Assembly: GCA_046710535.1 (NCBI GenBank) | Contig: JBKEHH010000003.1 | Coordinates: 248,001-312,000, forward strand | Length of the DNA: 64,000 nt | DNA from: CAWVSB01 sp046710535 | Lineage (GTDB): Bacteria; Pseudomonadota; Gammaproteobacteria; Pseudomonadales; CAWVSB01 | Reading direction: 5' to 3' | In this document: one piece after another, positions 17,664 through 26,003 of the stretch | Numbering within the stretch: position 1 is the stretch's first letter | How the letters are laid out: the number at the start of each line of letters is the position of its first letter | Position numbers and translations under genes: made by a program | The notes under the pieces: model-generated | What the model was told of the DNA's origin: nothing | The model's input: the letters and a program-made list of their open reading frames with translations, nothing else | The model's database searches: none

Positions 17664-17963
17664 TTACTTAGGTGTAACCATGTAATCAATAAGTGCTTTA
17701 AAGTCGTCATTTGAACAGTCAAAACACATACCTTTAGGCGGCATAGCACCCATGCCATTAACCACGCTGGCGACCAATGCATCTGTACCTTTACCAATTC
17801 GTGAAGCCCATTCTGCCTCGACACCTGTTTTTGGCGCACCGGCAGCACCAGAAGAATGACAAGCAATGCATGACTTATTGTACTTATCAATAACTGCTTG
17901 ATCAGCCGAGATAGCTGATGCACTGAATAGAGTTGCCGCTAAAACTAATATTGCTTTGTTCAT
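17664..17963 (-). CDS. Cytochrome c5
   Basis: The 99-residue protein has a signal peptide (1-20) and a single heme site, CIACH (32-36). The candidate Met ligand is in NGMGAMPPKG (69-78), and the C-terminal C80-x2-C83 pair forms the disulfide typical of cytochrome c5. ATG 17963 is preferred because an upstream in-frame stretch lacks signal character. Cytochrome c4 follows after 29 bases, so the two may be co-transcribed as a periplasmic electron-carrier pair. Confidence 0.92.
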   Translation of the reverse strand: MNKAILVLAATLFSASAISADQAVIDKYNKSCIACHSSGAAGAPKTGVEAEWASRIGKGTDALVASVVNGMGAMPPKGMCFDCSNDDFKALIDYMVTPK

Positions 17964-18102
17964 AGTATTGCCTCTAGAAAGTCGAATCTGAGCAGGCGCG
18001 CTATTACCATGATAGAATTCGCACCGCTTAACTCGCACATTATATACGACAAAACCGCGAACTTAAACTAACCACTACACCTAACCACAACTAAGTATAA
18101 AT

Positions 18103-18717
18103 ATGATTGAAGAGCCAAGAAAACCGGTATTTAACAATGCTAAATATGCTATTAGCGCCGCTAAAGTAAGCCAGTGCCCAGCAGATACTGGCTTTGAAGT
18201 TGCCTTTGCTGGCCGGTCTAATGCAGGCAAATCTAGCGCGCTTAACACACTTACCCGCCAACCACGTCTAGCTAGAACGAGTAAAACCCCTGGCCGCACC
18301 CAATTACTCAATTTCTTTAATTTGACAGAAGATCAGCGACTAGTTGATTTGCCGGGCTATGGTTATGCCAAAGTACCTGAAAGCGTAAAATTAAATTGGG
18401 AAAAGGAGATTATGGCTTACTTTATTGAGCGCCGATCTCTGCAAGGGCTAGTATTAGTGATGGATTCACGTAGGCCGCTTACCCCATTCGATAGCAATAT
18501 GGTGCAATGGTGCCAACAACAACAGTTACCGCTTCATTTACTGTTAACCAAATCTGACAAACTAAAAAAAGGCCCTGCCAATGCAGCCTTATTACAGGTA
18601 GAAAAGGCCATCGCTGGCAGTACTTCGCCCATTAGCGCTCAACTATTTTCATCACTAAAGCGACAAGGTGTAGATACGTTAGAGACTAAATTGAACCAAT
18701 GGCTAATCGGTAGGTAA
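18103..18717 (+). CDS. engB: Ribosome biogenesis GTPase EngB (YihA/YsxC)
   Basis: The 204-residue TRAFAC GTPase helps assemble the large ribosomal subunit. G motifs are clear: G1 GRSNAGKSS, G2 in RTSKTPGRTQ, G3 DLPGYGYAK and G4 TKSDK. The length is normal for the family. It is divergent from the cytochrome c5 gene and convergent with polA, the same arrangement as in E. coli and Pseudomonas, with a small RNA locus between engB and polA. Confidence 0.96.
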   Translation: MIEEPRKPVFNNAKYAISAAKVSQCPADTGFEVAFAGRSNAGKSSALNTLTRQPRLARTSKTPGRTQLLNFFNLTEDQRLVDLPGYGYAKVPESVKLNWEKEIMAYFIERRSLQGLVLVMDSRRPLTPFDSNMVQWCQQQQLPLHLLLTKSDKLKKGPANAALLQVEKAIAGSTSPISAQLFSSLKRQGVDTLETKLNQWLIGR

Positions 18718-18811
18718 AAAAACCCTGGCTGCCTAGGGGAAAACAGTCAGGGGTTGATGCCAGCGTTTACTTGGGGAAATCCGCTGGATAAGACGACAAT
18801 GTCGTGCTTAC
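18715..18811 (-). ncRNA. Candidate small RNA at the Spot 42/ErsA locus
   Basis: The minus strand of the polA-engB gap encodes about 97 bases with three consecutive hairpins: ACGAC/GTCGT (18793-18805), CCAGCG/CGCTGG (18760-18787) and a final stem CAGGG/CCCTG extended by CTG/CAG (18723-18752) that runs into seven T. The last two loops carry single-stranded CCCC. Spot 42 of E. coli and ErsA of Pseudomonas are encoded in this same place, on the polA strand and convergent with engB. The 5' end is set from the promoter motif and is approximate. Position, promoter and terminator support it; sequence homology was not tested. Confidence 0.72.
18723..18752 (-). terminator. Rho-independent terminator of the candidate sRNA
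   Basis: The stem pairs CCCTG (18723-18727) with CAGGG (18748-18752) and CTG with CAG inside it, with a 12-base loop. On the minus strand the run of seven T (18722-18716) follows directly. Confidence 0.75.
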
Positions 18812-18816
18812 AGTAA

Positions 18817-18843
18817 TGAGAACACCCGCACTCAATTAAGTTC
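18817..18843 (-). promoter_or_regulatory. Extracytoplasmic-sigma-type (RpoE/AlgU) promoter of the sRNA
   Basis: On the minus strand GAACTT (18843-18838) and TCTCA (18821-18817) are spaced by exactly 16 bases, matching the GAACTT-N16-TCtgA consensus of RpoE/AlgU promoters. ErsA in Pseudomonas is known to depend on AlgU. Confidence 0.55.
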
Positions 18844-18922
18844 AAAAAAACACTCGATTTGTACCAATTATTTAACGAAATTTATTTTCATTTTAAAAAA
18901 AGTTAGTTAGCACATGTAAATA

Positions 18923-21649
18923 TTAGTGCGCCTCGTCCCAGTTGGCTCCCTGGCCCACATCAACTACCAGTGGCACCGCCAATTTAGCAGCGGATTCCAT
19001 AATTTCAGCAGCGGTTTGGATAAATCTATCAACAATTGGCGTAGCTACTTCAAACACCAATTCATCGTGCACCTGCATAATCATCCGAGCATCAATACTG
19101 TCAGCCTCCAGCCATTTATCAACGTCAATCATTGCTTGCTTAATAATGTCTGCCGCGGTGCCCTGCATTGGCGCGTTAATGGCGGTGCGCTCAGCGCCTT
19201 GGCGTAACATACCATTGCCGGCATTGATATTTGGCAAATACAATCTTCTACCGCGCAAGGTTTCAACATAGCCTTTGTCTTTTGCCTGTACTTTTATGTC
19301 ATCCATAAAATGAGCTACACCAGGATAGCGATCAAAATATAAATCCATATATTCTTGGGCTTGATGACGACCGACATCTAACTGTTTGGCTAAGCCAAAC
19401 GCCGACATACCATATATAAGACCGAAATTTATCGCCTTAGCACTGCGACGCTGCTCAGTGCTAACCTCTGCTAAGCTAACGTCAAATACCTCTGCAGCGG
19501 TTGCACGGTGAATGTCTAAACCTTCTGCAAAGGCTTTACGCAAGCCCTGATCACCTGATAAATGCGCCATTATGCGCAGTTCAATTTGCGAGTAATCGGC
19601 GGCCACCATCGTATAGCCTTGCGGCGGAATAAACGCCTGGCGAATACGCCGTCCTTCGGCACTTCTAATCGGTATGTTTTGTAAATTAGGATTAGTTGAC
19701 GACAGCCTGCCAGTCGCGGTTACCGCCTGCTGATAAGACGTGTGAACCCTGTTCGAACTGTCAACCATTAATGGCAAGGTGTCAGTATAGGTCGACTTTA
19801 ATTTTGCTAACCCTCGGTACTCCATTAGCACTTTCGGCAAGGGATAATCTAAAGCCAACTCTTGCAGTACTTCTTCAGCTGTAGAAGGCGCCCCCTTTTT
19901 AGTTTTTTTCAATACTGGCAGCTTTAATTTTTCAAACAATATTTCTCCTAACTGCTTAGGCGATGCCAAGTTAAACGGCTGATCTGCCAGCTCATAAGCC
20001 TGTTTTTCTAACTCTTCCAAACGCTTACCTAGCTCTATACTGTGCTGCTGTAGTAAAGCAACATCTAGCAAGGCGCCATTTTGCTCAACCTTGGCTAACA
20101 CTGGCAGCAACGGCATTTCTAGTTCTTTAAAAACTTTAAGTAATTTTTTTTCACGCTTTAATTGGCTATAAATTTCTTCATGCAAGCGCAGTGTAATATC
20201 TGCATCTTCAGCGGCATACGGTGCGGCAACCTCTAGACTTACCTGATTAAAAGTCAGCTGTTTGGCGCCCTTACCTGCCACCTCTTCAAAACTAATGGTT
20301 TTTAAATCCAGATAGTATTGCGCTAGTGAATCCATATTGTGGCGACTAGCGGTAGAATTATTAACATAAGATTCCAGCATGGTGTCGTATTTCATTCCAC
20401 GCATGGTAATGCCATGATTCTTTAATACATGGGCGTCATACTTTAAGTTCTGACCTATCTTTGCCTTGCCTGCATCTTCCAACAAAGGCTTTAGCTGCCC
20501 TAGCACAAACTCTTCACTGAGTTGTTCTGGTGCGTCTATATAGTCATGCCCAAATGGCACATACGCCGCACTGCCCGCCTCCACCGCAAACGACACGCCG
20601 ACTACTTTGGCTGCCATATATTCCACGCTAGTGGTTTCAGTATCAAAGGCAAACTGCTCAGCTTGGGCAAGCTTAATAAGCCATGAAGTAAAAGCTTCGC
20701 TGGTCAACACTAGCTCATAATCACCAGCCACATTGGCGCCCACAGCCTTATCATCAGAGGTGGCTTTATCGTCGCCATCTTTTTTCTGCCAAGACTTAAA
20801 TTCCATTTCAGCAAAGATTGTTTCCAGCGCTTCATCATCCTGTTCGGTTTGCTTTAACTCTTCTATGCCAGCATCTAACGCTACATCCCGCTTTATTGTT
20901 GCCAGTTCGTAAGAGAGGTAAGCGTTATCTTTTTCAGCCGCAAGCTTGTCGCCTAATTTTTTAGCACCTCTAACGGGAACATCTGCTACCGCATCTAAGT
21001 TGGCATAAATTGCATCTATGCCACCCAAGCTTTGTAGCAAACCCAATGCTGTTTTCTCGCCCACACCTGGTACCCCAGGAATGTTGTCAACCTTATCTCC
21101 CATTAACGCCAGCATGTCGATAATTAACTCTGGGCCAACCCCAAACTTTTTCACAACTCCCGCCGGATCCATCACCACGTTTGTCATGGTATTAATTAAG
21201 GTCACATGCTTGTTAACTAACTGCGCTAAATCTTTATCACCGGTGGATACAATCACCGACACTTCTTGCTCCGTCGCTTGCTGGCAATAGGTGCCAATAA
21301 CATCGTCAGCCTCAACTCCTGGCACAACCACTAGCGGCAAACCCATGGCTGCAATCATCTTGTGAATAGGTTCAATTTGGCTGCGCAGCTCATCCGGCAT
21401 AGAAGGGCGGTTGGCTTTATATGCCGGATAAATATCGTCTCGAAAGGTTTTACCTTTGGCATCAAAAATAACCGCAACCGTAGAGCCTGGGTAATCTTTT
21501 ATTAACCGGCGAATCATATTGATTACACCTTTAGCGGCGCCCGTCGGCAAACCTTTAGAGTTAACTAACTCTGGAAGGGCGTGAAATGCTCTATATAAGT
21601 AAGAAGATCCGTCTACGAGAATAATCGGGGCCGTATTTGTGTCTGCCAT
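18923..21649 (-). CDS. polA: DNA polymerase I
   Basis: The 908-residue enzyme has all three Pol I domains: the 5'-3' flap nuclease (about 1-300, with VDGSSYLYRAFHA and VEADDVIGT), the 3'-5' exonuclease (about 320-520, with the FDTET and AEDADITLR acid motifs, so proofreading should be active), and the polymerase (about 530-908). Polymerase motif A is DYSQIELRIMAHLSGD, motif B RRSAKAINFGLIYGMS and motif C MQVHDELVFE. It fills gaps in repair and replaces RNA primers. It is convergent with engB across the small RNA locus. Confidence 0.98.
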   Translation of the reverse strand: MADTNTAPIILVDGSSYLYRAFHALPELVNSKGLPTGAAKGVINMIRRLIKDYPGSTVAVIFDAKGKTFRDDIYPAYKANRPSMPDELRSQIEPIHKMIAAMGLPLVVVPGVEADDVIGTYCQQATEQEVSVIVSTGDKDLAQLVNKHVTLINTMTNVVMDPAGVVKKFGVGPELIIDMLALMGDKVDNIPGVPGVGEKTALGLLQSLGGIDAIYANLDAVADVPVRGAKKLGDKLAAEKDNAYLSYELATIKRDVALDAGIEELKQTEQDDEALETIFAEMEFKSWQKKDGDDKATSDDKAVGANVAGDYELVLTSEAFTSWLIKLAQAEQFAFDTETTSVEYMAAKVVGVSFAVEAGSAAYVPFGHDYIDAPEQLSEEFVLGQLKPLLEDAGKAKIGQNLKYDAHVLKNHGITMRGMKYDTMLESYVNNSTASRHNMDSLAQYYLDLKTISFEEVAGKGAKQLTFNQVSLEVAAPYAAEDADITLRLHEEIYSQLKREKKLLKVFKELEMPLLPVLAKVEQNGALLDVALLQQHSIELGKRLEELEKQAYELADQPFNLASPKQLGEILFEKLKLPVLKKTKKGAPSTAEEVLQELALDYPLPKVLMEYRGLAKLKSTYTDTLPLMVDSSNRVHTSYQQAVTATGRLSSTNPNLQNIPIRSAEGRRIRQAFIPPQGYTMVAADYSQIELRIMAHLSGDQGLRKAFAEGLDIHRATAAEVFDVSLAEVSTEQRRSAKAINFGLIYGMSAFGLAKQLDVGRHQAQEYMDLYFDRYPGVAHFMDDIKVQAKDKGYVETLRGRRLYLPNINAGNGMLRQGAERTAINAPMQGTAADIIKQAMIDVDKWLEADSIDARMIMQVHDELVFEVATPIVDRFIQTAAEIMESAAKLAVPLVVDVGQGANWDEAH

Positions 21650-21987
21650 GAGTCTATTTGTGCCTGCATAAAGTTTGTGGATCTCAGCCGTGATTAAACG
21701 TCATCACCATCAAAAAGACCACCGCAGGACAACATTATCTAGCGTCTTTCTCCACAGGCTAGCGAACATAATATTAAAAAGCGTTACCCATCTAATAAAA
21801 AGTAACACTTTAAGTGATCTTTTTTGATGGAAATAGTGTATATATGCCCGAATTTGTAAAATAATTGATCTTTTTTTAAACAAAAGCTTGAATTATACGA
21901 ATTTAGTGCTACTTTAGGTAACACATGCGTAATGCGCCATGCATGTGCAGTAATAAACTAGGCGCCCGCAACTTTGAGGAGAATGTT
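21650..21987. other. Intergenic region upstream of polA and of the small exported protein
   Basis: This 338-base AT-rich divergent region must hold both promoters. It contains an inverted pair, CCATCAAAAAGA (21707-21718) and TCTTTTTTGATGG (21818-21830), and a seven-base inverted repeat CACATGC/GCATGTG (21922-21928, 21941-21947) in the likely leader of the small gene. No further gene is seen. Confidence 0.5.
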
Positions 21988-22254
21988 ATGAATAAATTAC
22001 CAATGTTAGCTCCACTACTGATCTCTCTGAGCGGAGCAATAAGCAGCAATGTCTATGCATCCGAACAGACAGACTTGGAACCGACTTTTGCCACCGCTGC
22101 GCCGTACAATATTGTGCGCGAAATAGAGGTAACCATTATGGTTAGTGAGAAGGAAGCTGCGAAATTGCTAACCAAACAGCTAGCAACAATGGAAGAAAGA
22201 CTGTCGGCAGATATTAACACCCGGCTTAGCTCTTCATTTCAGCTGCGTTATTAA
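21988..22254 (+). CDS. Small exported hypothetical protein, 88 residues
   Basis: ATG 21988 follows a good ribosome site (GAGGAG). The first 25 residues form a Sec signal peptide ending near VYA-SEQ, so the mature 60-odd residues are periplasmic or surface exposed. The mature part has a central charged helix (SEKEAAKLLTKQLATMEERL) and ends in SSFQLRY, an aromatic end such as some outer-membrane proteins have, though it is far too short to be a barrel. I do not recognise a family. It is convergent with znuA and has no clear partner. Confidence 0.6.
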   Translation: MNKLPMLAPLLISLSGAISSNVYASEQTDLEPTFATAAPYNIVREIEVTIMVSEKEAAKLLTKQLATMEERLSADINTRLSSSFQLRY

Positions 22255-22282
22255 AGCCTGGCGGCGGCTAGCCCGCCTCATA

Positions 22283-23170
22283 CTAACCCTTATTTTCTAA
22301 CCTTAAGCATGTCGCTAAACTCTCTGCGGTTTCCATGCTATAACGAATAAACTCCCCTTTGGCGACAGCATAACCGCTAGCCGCAGGATCAATCTCTACA
22401 ATAACTAGCTCAACCACTTTGCCAACCGAAGCCAAATAGCGCTGACTAAATTGAGGCTGGACCAAAGTGCATACCGCAGTGCGCTTGCTTAACTGCGCTT
22501 CAAGCTGCCATAAATGCTGCGCACCAGGCTTTTCGCCGCCACCACCAACTATCGAACCGAGAGAATTTAAGTCATAAAACGCTGCTAAATGTCCATACGC
22601 ATCATGTAAAGCTAAAAAATCTCGATTTTTGTGTTTTTCCAGATCTTCATTACTTATCGCGTCTACTTTAGCACTCAATTGGCGAAGATTTCTATCGACT
22701 TCATTTTGATATTGCGGCCACTTGGCTATTAATTGAACGGAGATCTCCGCCGCTAGAGTTTGCGCATTGCTAGGATTCAACCAAACATGCACATCTCCAT
22801 GCTGATGATCCTTATCACCACCAACAAAGGATAGGGGTTTGCGCAAGCTAACTAAGGCCCCTAAGTCTTTTATCGCTAGTGGATCAGCTTGCGCCACAAC
22901 CTTGATAAACCCGGCATCCATTTCGGTACCTAACCACAATACCAAGTCAGCATCATTAACCCGCTTTATCTGTGACGGTTTAAAGCCTTGATGATGAAGG
23001 CTGTGATTGCTACCGCCAATAGACTCAATAGTTAATGCTGCAGGCGCCAGTTCTGCCACTATCATTGCTAGAGGGTGACTACTGGCAATCACTGTCGCAG
23101 CCTTGGCCCCAGACACTTGCCCCATTAAGGCAAACAGCAAAATATAAACCCAACTATTACTCTTTAGCAA
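22283..23170 (-). CDS. znuA: Zinc ABC transporter, periplasmic binding protein
   Basis: The 295-residue cluster A-I metal-binding protein captures Zn2+ for ZnuBC. It has a signal peptide (about 1-24), a first metal His in IASSHPLA, a short His-containing loop GGDKDHQHGDVHVW that holds the second metal His, and the later ALHDAYGHLA segment with the third His. The His-rich loop is shorter than in E. coli. It is divergent from zur, with the Zur-type palindrome between, so it should be repressed when zinc is plentiful. Confidence 0.94.
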   Translation of the reverse strand: MLKSNSWVYILLFALMGQVSGAKAATVIASSHPLAMIVAELAPAALTIESIGGSNHSLHHQGFKPSQIKRVNDADLVLWLGTEMDAGFIKVVAQADPLAIKDLGALVSLRKPLSFVGGDKDHQHGDVHVWLNPSNAQTLAAEISVQLIAKWPQYQNEVDRNLRQLSAKVDAISNEDLEKHKNRDFLALHDAYGHLAAFYDLNSLGSIVGGGGEKPGAQHLWQLEAQLSKRTAVCTLVQPQFSQRYLASVGKVVELVIVEIDPAASGYAVAKGEFIRYSMETAESLATCLRLENKG

Positions 23171-23200
23171 AACTACTTAACCTTCTTGTAAAAACAGTAT

Positions 23201-23213
23201 GTTATATTATAAC
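23201..23213. promoter_or_regulatory. Zur box between znuA and zur
   Basis: GTTATATTATAAC is a perfect 13-base palindrome, the core of the Zur operator of gammaproteobacteria. It is extended by the outer bases of GTATGTTATATTATAACGAA. It lies 31 bases before znuA and just before zur, so one site can control both directions. Confidence 0.8.
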
Positions 23214-23216
23214 GAA

Positions 23217-23732
23217 ATGGCTACAGACAGAATCACAATGGCAGCAAATAGTGCATTTACTTCACATAATCATCAGCACTGTATCGAAGATGCACTGAAT
23301 ACAGCGGCCCGATTATGCAGTGACAAAGGCGCACGCTTAACGCCATTGCGCGCTCAAGTTTTACAATTAGTATGGAGCAGTCATAAACCACTTGGCGCTT
23401 ACGCCTTAATGGATTTACTAAAACAAGCGCAAACAGAGCAGGGCGGCAACACCAAATCGGTAGCACCACCAACTGTCTACCGAGCATTAGATTTTTTGTT
23501 AGAACAAGGCCTTGTGCATCGTCTCAATTCGCTTAACGCATTTATCGGTTGTTGCGAGCCAAACCAAAAACATAGCGGGCAATTTTTCATTTGCTCAAGC
23601 TGTGACAACACTGAAGAAATTTTATCACCACCGCTAATCAAAGCTATTAACTACAGTGCCAAATCAGCGGGTTTTACGATAGAACATGAAGTCATCGAGA
23701 TTGTTGGCTTATGCCCAGCATGTCAGGAATAA
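23217..23732 (+). CDS. zur: Zinc uptake regulator Zur (Fur family)
   Basis: The product has about 171 residues. Its Fur-type winged helix (about 30-100) includes GARLTPLRAQVLQLVW and PPTVYRALDFLLEQGLVHRL. The dimerisation domain has HSGQFFICSSC, where the CSSC pair with the later CPAC (PAC near the C-terminus) forms the structural zinc site. It represses zinc uptake genes when loaded with zinc. An ATG at 23199 overlaps the operator, so 23217, or 23238, is preferred. The znuC ATG follows after three bases, which suggests zur-znuC-znuB is one transcript under its own control. Confidence 0.92.
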   Translation: MATDRITMAANSAFTSHNHQHCIEDALNTAARLCSDKGARLTPLRAQVLQLVWSSHKPLGAYALMDLLKQAQTEQGGNTKSVAPPTVYRALDFLLEQGLVHRLNSLNAFIGCCEPNQKHSGQFFICSSCDNTEEILSPPLIKAINYSAKSAGFTIEHEVIEIVGLCPACQE

Positions 23733-23735
23733 ACC

Positions 23736-24476
23736 ATGTTAATTGACGCTAAAAAACTAAGTTTTGCTCGTGGCGGAAAAACTATTTTGCAGGATATTTC
23801 GATGCAGGTTAGTCGCGGAGAAATCGTCACCATTATTGGTCCTAACGGTGCTGGTAAAAGCAGCTTGTTGAAAATTTTGTTAGGCCTAGAAAAACATGAC
23901 AGTGGCACCTTACAAACCAACGCTAAGTTACGCGTTGGCTATATGCCGCAGCAATTACAACTAAGCCCGCACTTGCCGCTGACGGTTGAGCGCTTTTTGG
24001 CCTTAGCCAAAGCCAGCAAAGATGAGATCAAAATAGCCGCACAAACTGTGAGTATCACCGGGTTGCTAGGCCAAGCTATGCAAAACCTAAGCGGCGGCGA
24101 GCAACAGCGAGTATTGCTGGCAAGAGCCATTTTACGTAAGCCCAATTTGTTGGTTTTAGACGAACCAGTGCAGGGTGTAGACATTGGCGGCCAAGCCGCA
24201 CTTTATCGGTTAATAGGGCAACTGCGTGACCAATTAAACTGCGGCGTACTCATGGTTTCCCATGACTTGCATTTAGTAATGGCCGAAACAGACACCGTGG
24301 TCTGCCTGAACCAACATATCTGCTGTGAAGGTCACCCAGACATAGTAAGTGCTCACCCCGCATATTTGGAGCTGTTCGGTAAACCCTTAGATTCGGCATT
24401 AGCGTTATACACTCATCATCACGACCATACTCATGAGCACGGCGAAAGTTGCAGCCATGATGCCAGCGAAAAATAG
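23736..24476 (+). CDS. znuC: Zinc ABC transporter, ATPase
   Basis: The 246-residue ATPase powers zinc import through ZnuB. The Walker A loop is GPNGAGKSS (about 34-42), followed by the Q-loop MPQQ, the signature LSGGEQQRVLLARA, Walker B LLVLDEP and the switch His in VSHDLHL. The tail is His-rich (THHHDHTHEH), as in many ZnuC proteins, and may bind zinc. It sits between zur and znuB with short gaps. Confidence 0.96.
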   Translation: MLIDAKKLSFARGGKTILQDISMQVSRGEIVTIIGPNGAGKSSLLKILLGLEKHDSGTLQTNAKLRVGYMPQQLQLSPHLPLTVERFLALAKASKDEIKIAAQTVSITGLLGQAMQNLSGGEQQRVLLARAILRKPNLLVLDEPVQGVDIGGQAALYRLIGQLRDQLNCGVLMVSHDLHLVMAETDTVVCLNQHICCEGHPDIVSAHPAYLELFGKPLDSALALYTHHHDHTHEHGESCSHDASEK

Positions 24477-24485
24477 GGGAGACTC

Positions 24486-25271
24486 ATGCCAGATTTTATG
24501 ATTTATGCTCTAGCAGCAGGACTCTGTTTAACCCTGATGACCGGCCCGATGGGATCAATGGTGGTATGGCGACGGATGGCATATTTTGGCGAAACTTTAG
24601 CTCATGCCGCCTTACTTGGTTTTAGCTTAGCGCTACTATTTTCTCTGCCTACGACGCTTGGAGTGATCATGGCCAGCGTCATTATTGCAATTTTACTATC
24701 AATATTAAGCCGCAACTCTAATCTTAGTAGCGACACAATTTTAGGTATTTTGTCTCATGGCAGTCTAGCTATTGGCTTAGTACTACTTAGCCTGCTGCCA
24801 GGAGTTATCGTCGATTTAGAGAGCATTCTATTTGGTGATGTCCTCGCCGTAACAAGTAAGGAATTAATATTAATCGGCGTGGTTATGCTCATCGTTATGC
24901 CGCTGTTGTTGATAAACTGGCACAGCTTTATTGCCATTTGCGTGCAAGAACAATTGGCAGAGGTTGAAGGCAGGCGAGTAAAACTTCTAAATAATTTATT
25001 TATGATAATGATGGCTTTGGTGATTGCTATCGGCATGAAGGTTGTCGGGGTGATTTTGGTCACTGCCCTATTAATTATTCCCGCTGCGACTAGCCGAAGG
25101 CTTGCCCGCTCGCCCGAACAAATGGCGCTATTTGCTGTTGCCGTTGGCATGCTTGCAGTTATTGGCGGCATCCTTATGTCTCTGCAATGGGACACTCCGG
25201 CGGGGCCATCAATCGTAACTGTATGCGCAGGCCTTTTTGCAGCCTCAATGTTGTTACGGCAAAAAACATAG
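24486..25271 (+). CDS. znuB: Zinc ABC transporter, permease
   Basis: The 261-residue inner-membrane protein has about eight hydrophobic segments and belongs to the ABC-3 metal permease family. Conserved pieces are RRMAYFGETLAHAALLG near residue 32 and SDTILGILSHGSLAIGL near residue 82. It forms the channel of the ZnuABC importer. The ATG at 24486 comes nine bases after znuC, with GGGGAG as ribosome site. It ends the zur-znuC-znuB run. Confidence 0.96.
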   Translation: MPDFMIYALAAGLCLTLMTGPMGSMVVWRRMAYFGETLAHAALLGFSLALLFSLPTTLGVIMASVIIAILLSILSRNSNLSSDTILGILSHGSLAIGLVLLSLLPGVIVDLESILFGDVLAVTSKELILIGVVMLIVMPLLLINWHSFIAICVQEQLAEVEGRRVKLLNNLFMIMMALVIAIGMKVVGVILVTALLIIPAATSRRLARSPEQMALFAVAVGMLAVIGGILMSLQWDTPAGPSIVTVCAGLFAASMLLRQKT

Positions 25272-25311
25272 CGCTAAAAACTATATCGCCATCAACAATA
25301 GGTCACAAAAA

Positions 25312-25330
25312 AGGCGACCCATGGCCGCCT
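25312..25330 (-). terminator. Terminator after the sco gene
   Basis: On the minus strand AGGCG and CGCCT form a stem with a nine-base loop, followed by six T. It lies 20 bases after the sco stop and ends the oxidase operon. Confidence 0.65.
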
Positions 25331-25350
25331 ATAATTAGTCGCAATATTTA

Positions 25351-26001
25351 TTAATCAAAAGTACGCCTCACTGACTGATAGGTAATTTTTACTTTAGTGG
25401 CATCTATCGGCGATTTAAAAAACGCGTGATAATGGCCATAAGGGTTAATCAGCACCACATTAGCCGTATGATCAATTGTATAGTCGCCGTTTTTTAAAGG
25501 TACTTTGGTAAAGGCCGCATTTAGATTGGTGGCAAAACTTTGCAAAGCCATAAAGTCACCTGTGACCGCTTTAAAGTCAGGGTCAAAAAACTTCAAATAT
25601 TCGTTTAGCCTGTCTGGAGTATCACGAGCAGGGTCGGTGGTAACTAGCAAAACTTGAGTATCGTCCAGATATTTGGAATCGCCCATAAAGTCCTTAAATC
25701 TTTTCAGCGTCGCCAGTGTAGTAGGGCAGATGTCTGGGCAATAAGTGAAACCAAAAAACGCCAATGTCCACTTGCCTTCCAGTTGTTGCAAGGTAAACGG
25801 CTGATTGTCTTCATCAACTAACTCGAACGGCTTAATAATGCGTGGCGTTTTAAGAAGATAAAGACCGTTAACCTTCATTTCACCTTCATGCATGATACGC
25901 GGCGTCAGCATGCGGTTTACGAAGCCCGCAACCAAAATTACCATAAAAACAATAATCAGAATTATGGTTACTCGAATATTGCGTTGCGTTTGATCAACCA
26001 T
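25351..26001 (-). CDS. SCO1/SenC copper chaperone
   Basis: The 216-residue protein has one N-terminal membrane anchor (about 10-30) and a periplasmic thioredoxin-like domain. The copper ligands are the two Cys of FTYCPDICPTT and the His of IDHTANV. It delivers or reduces copper for the CuA site of cytochrome c oxidase subunit II. It is the last gene of the oxidase operon, two bases after ctaB, an order known from Pseudomonas. Confidence 0.93.
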   Translation of the reverse strand: MVDQTQRNIRVTIILIIVFMVILVAGFVNRMLTPRIMHEGEMKVNGLYLLKTPRIIKPFELVDEDNQPFTLQQLEGKWTLAFFGFTYCPDICPTTLATLKRFKDFMGDSKYLDDTQVLLVTTDPARDTPDRLNEYLKFFDPDFKAVTGDFMALQSFATNLNAAFTKVPLKNGDYTIDHTANVVLINPYGHYHAFFKSPIDATKVKITYQSVRRTFD

Positions 26002-26003
26002 CG

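Noticed and set aside
18723..18755. Terminator of engB on the plus strand
   Set aside because: The stem is not followed by T on the plus strand, while the minus strand has seven T directly after it, so it serves the minus-strand RNA.
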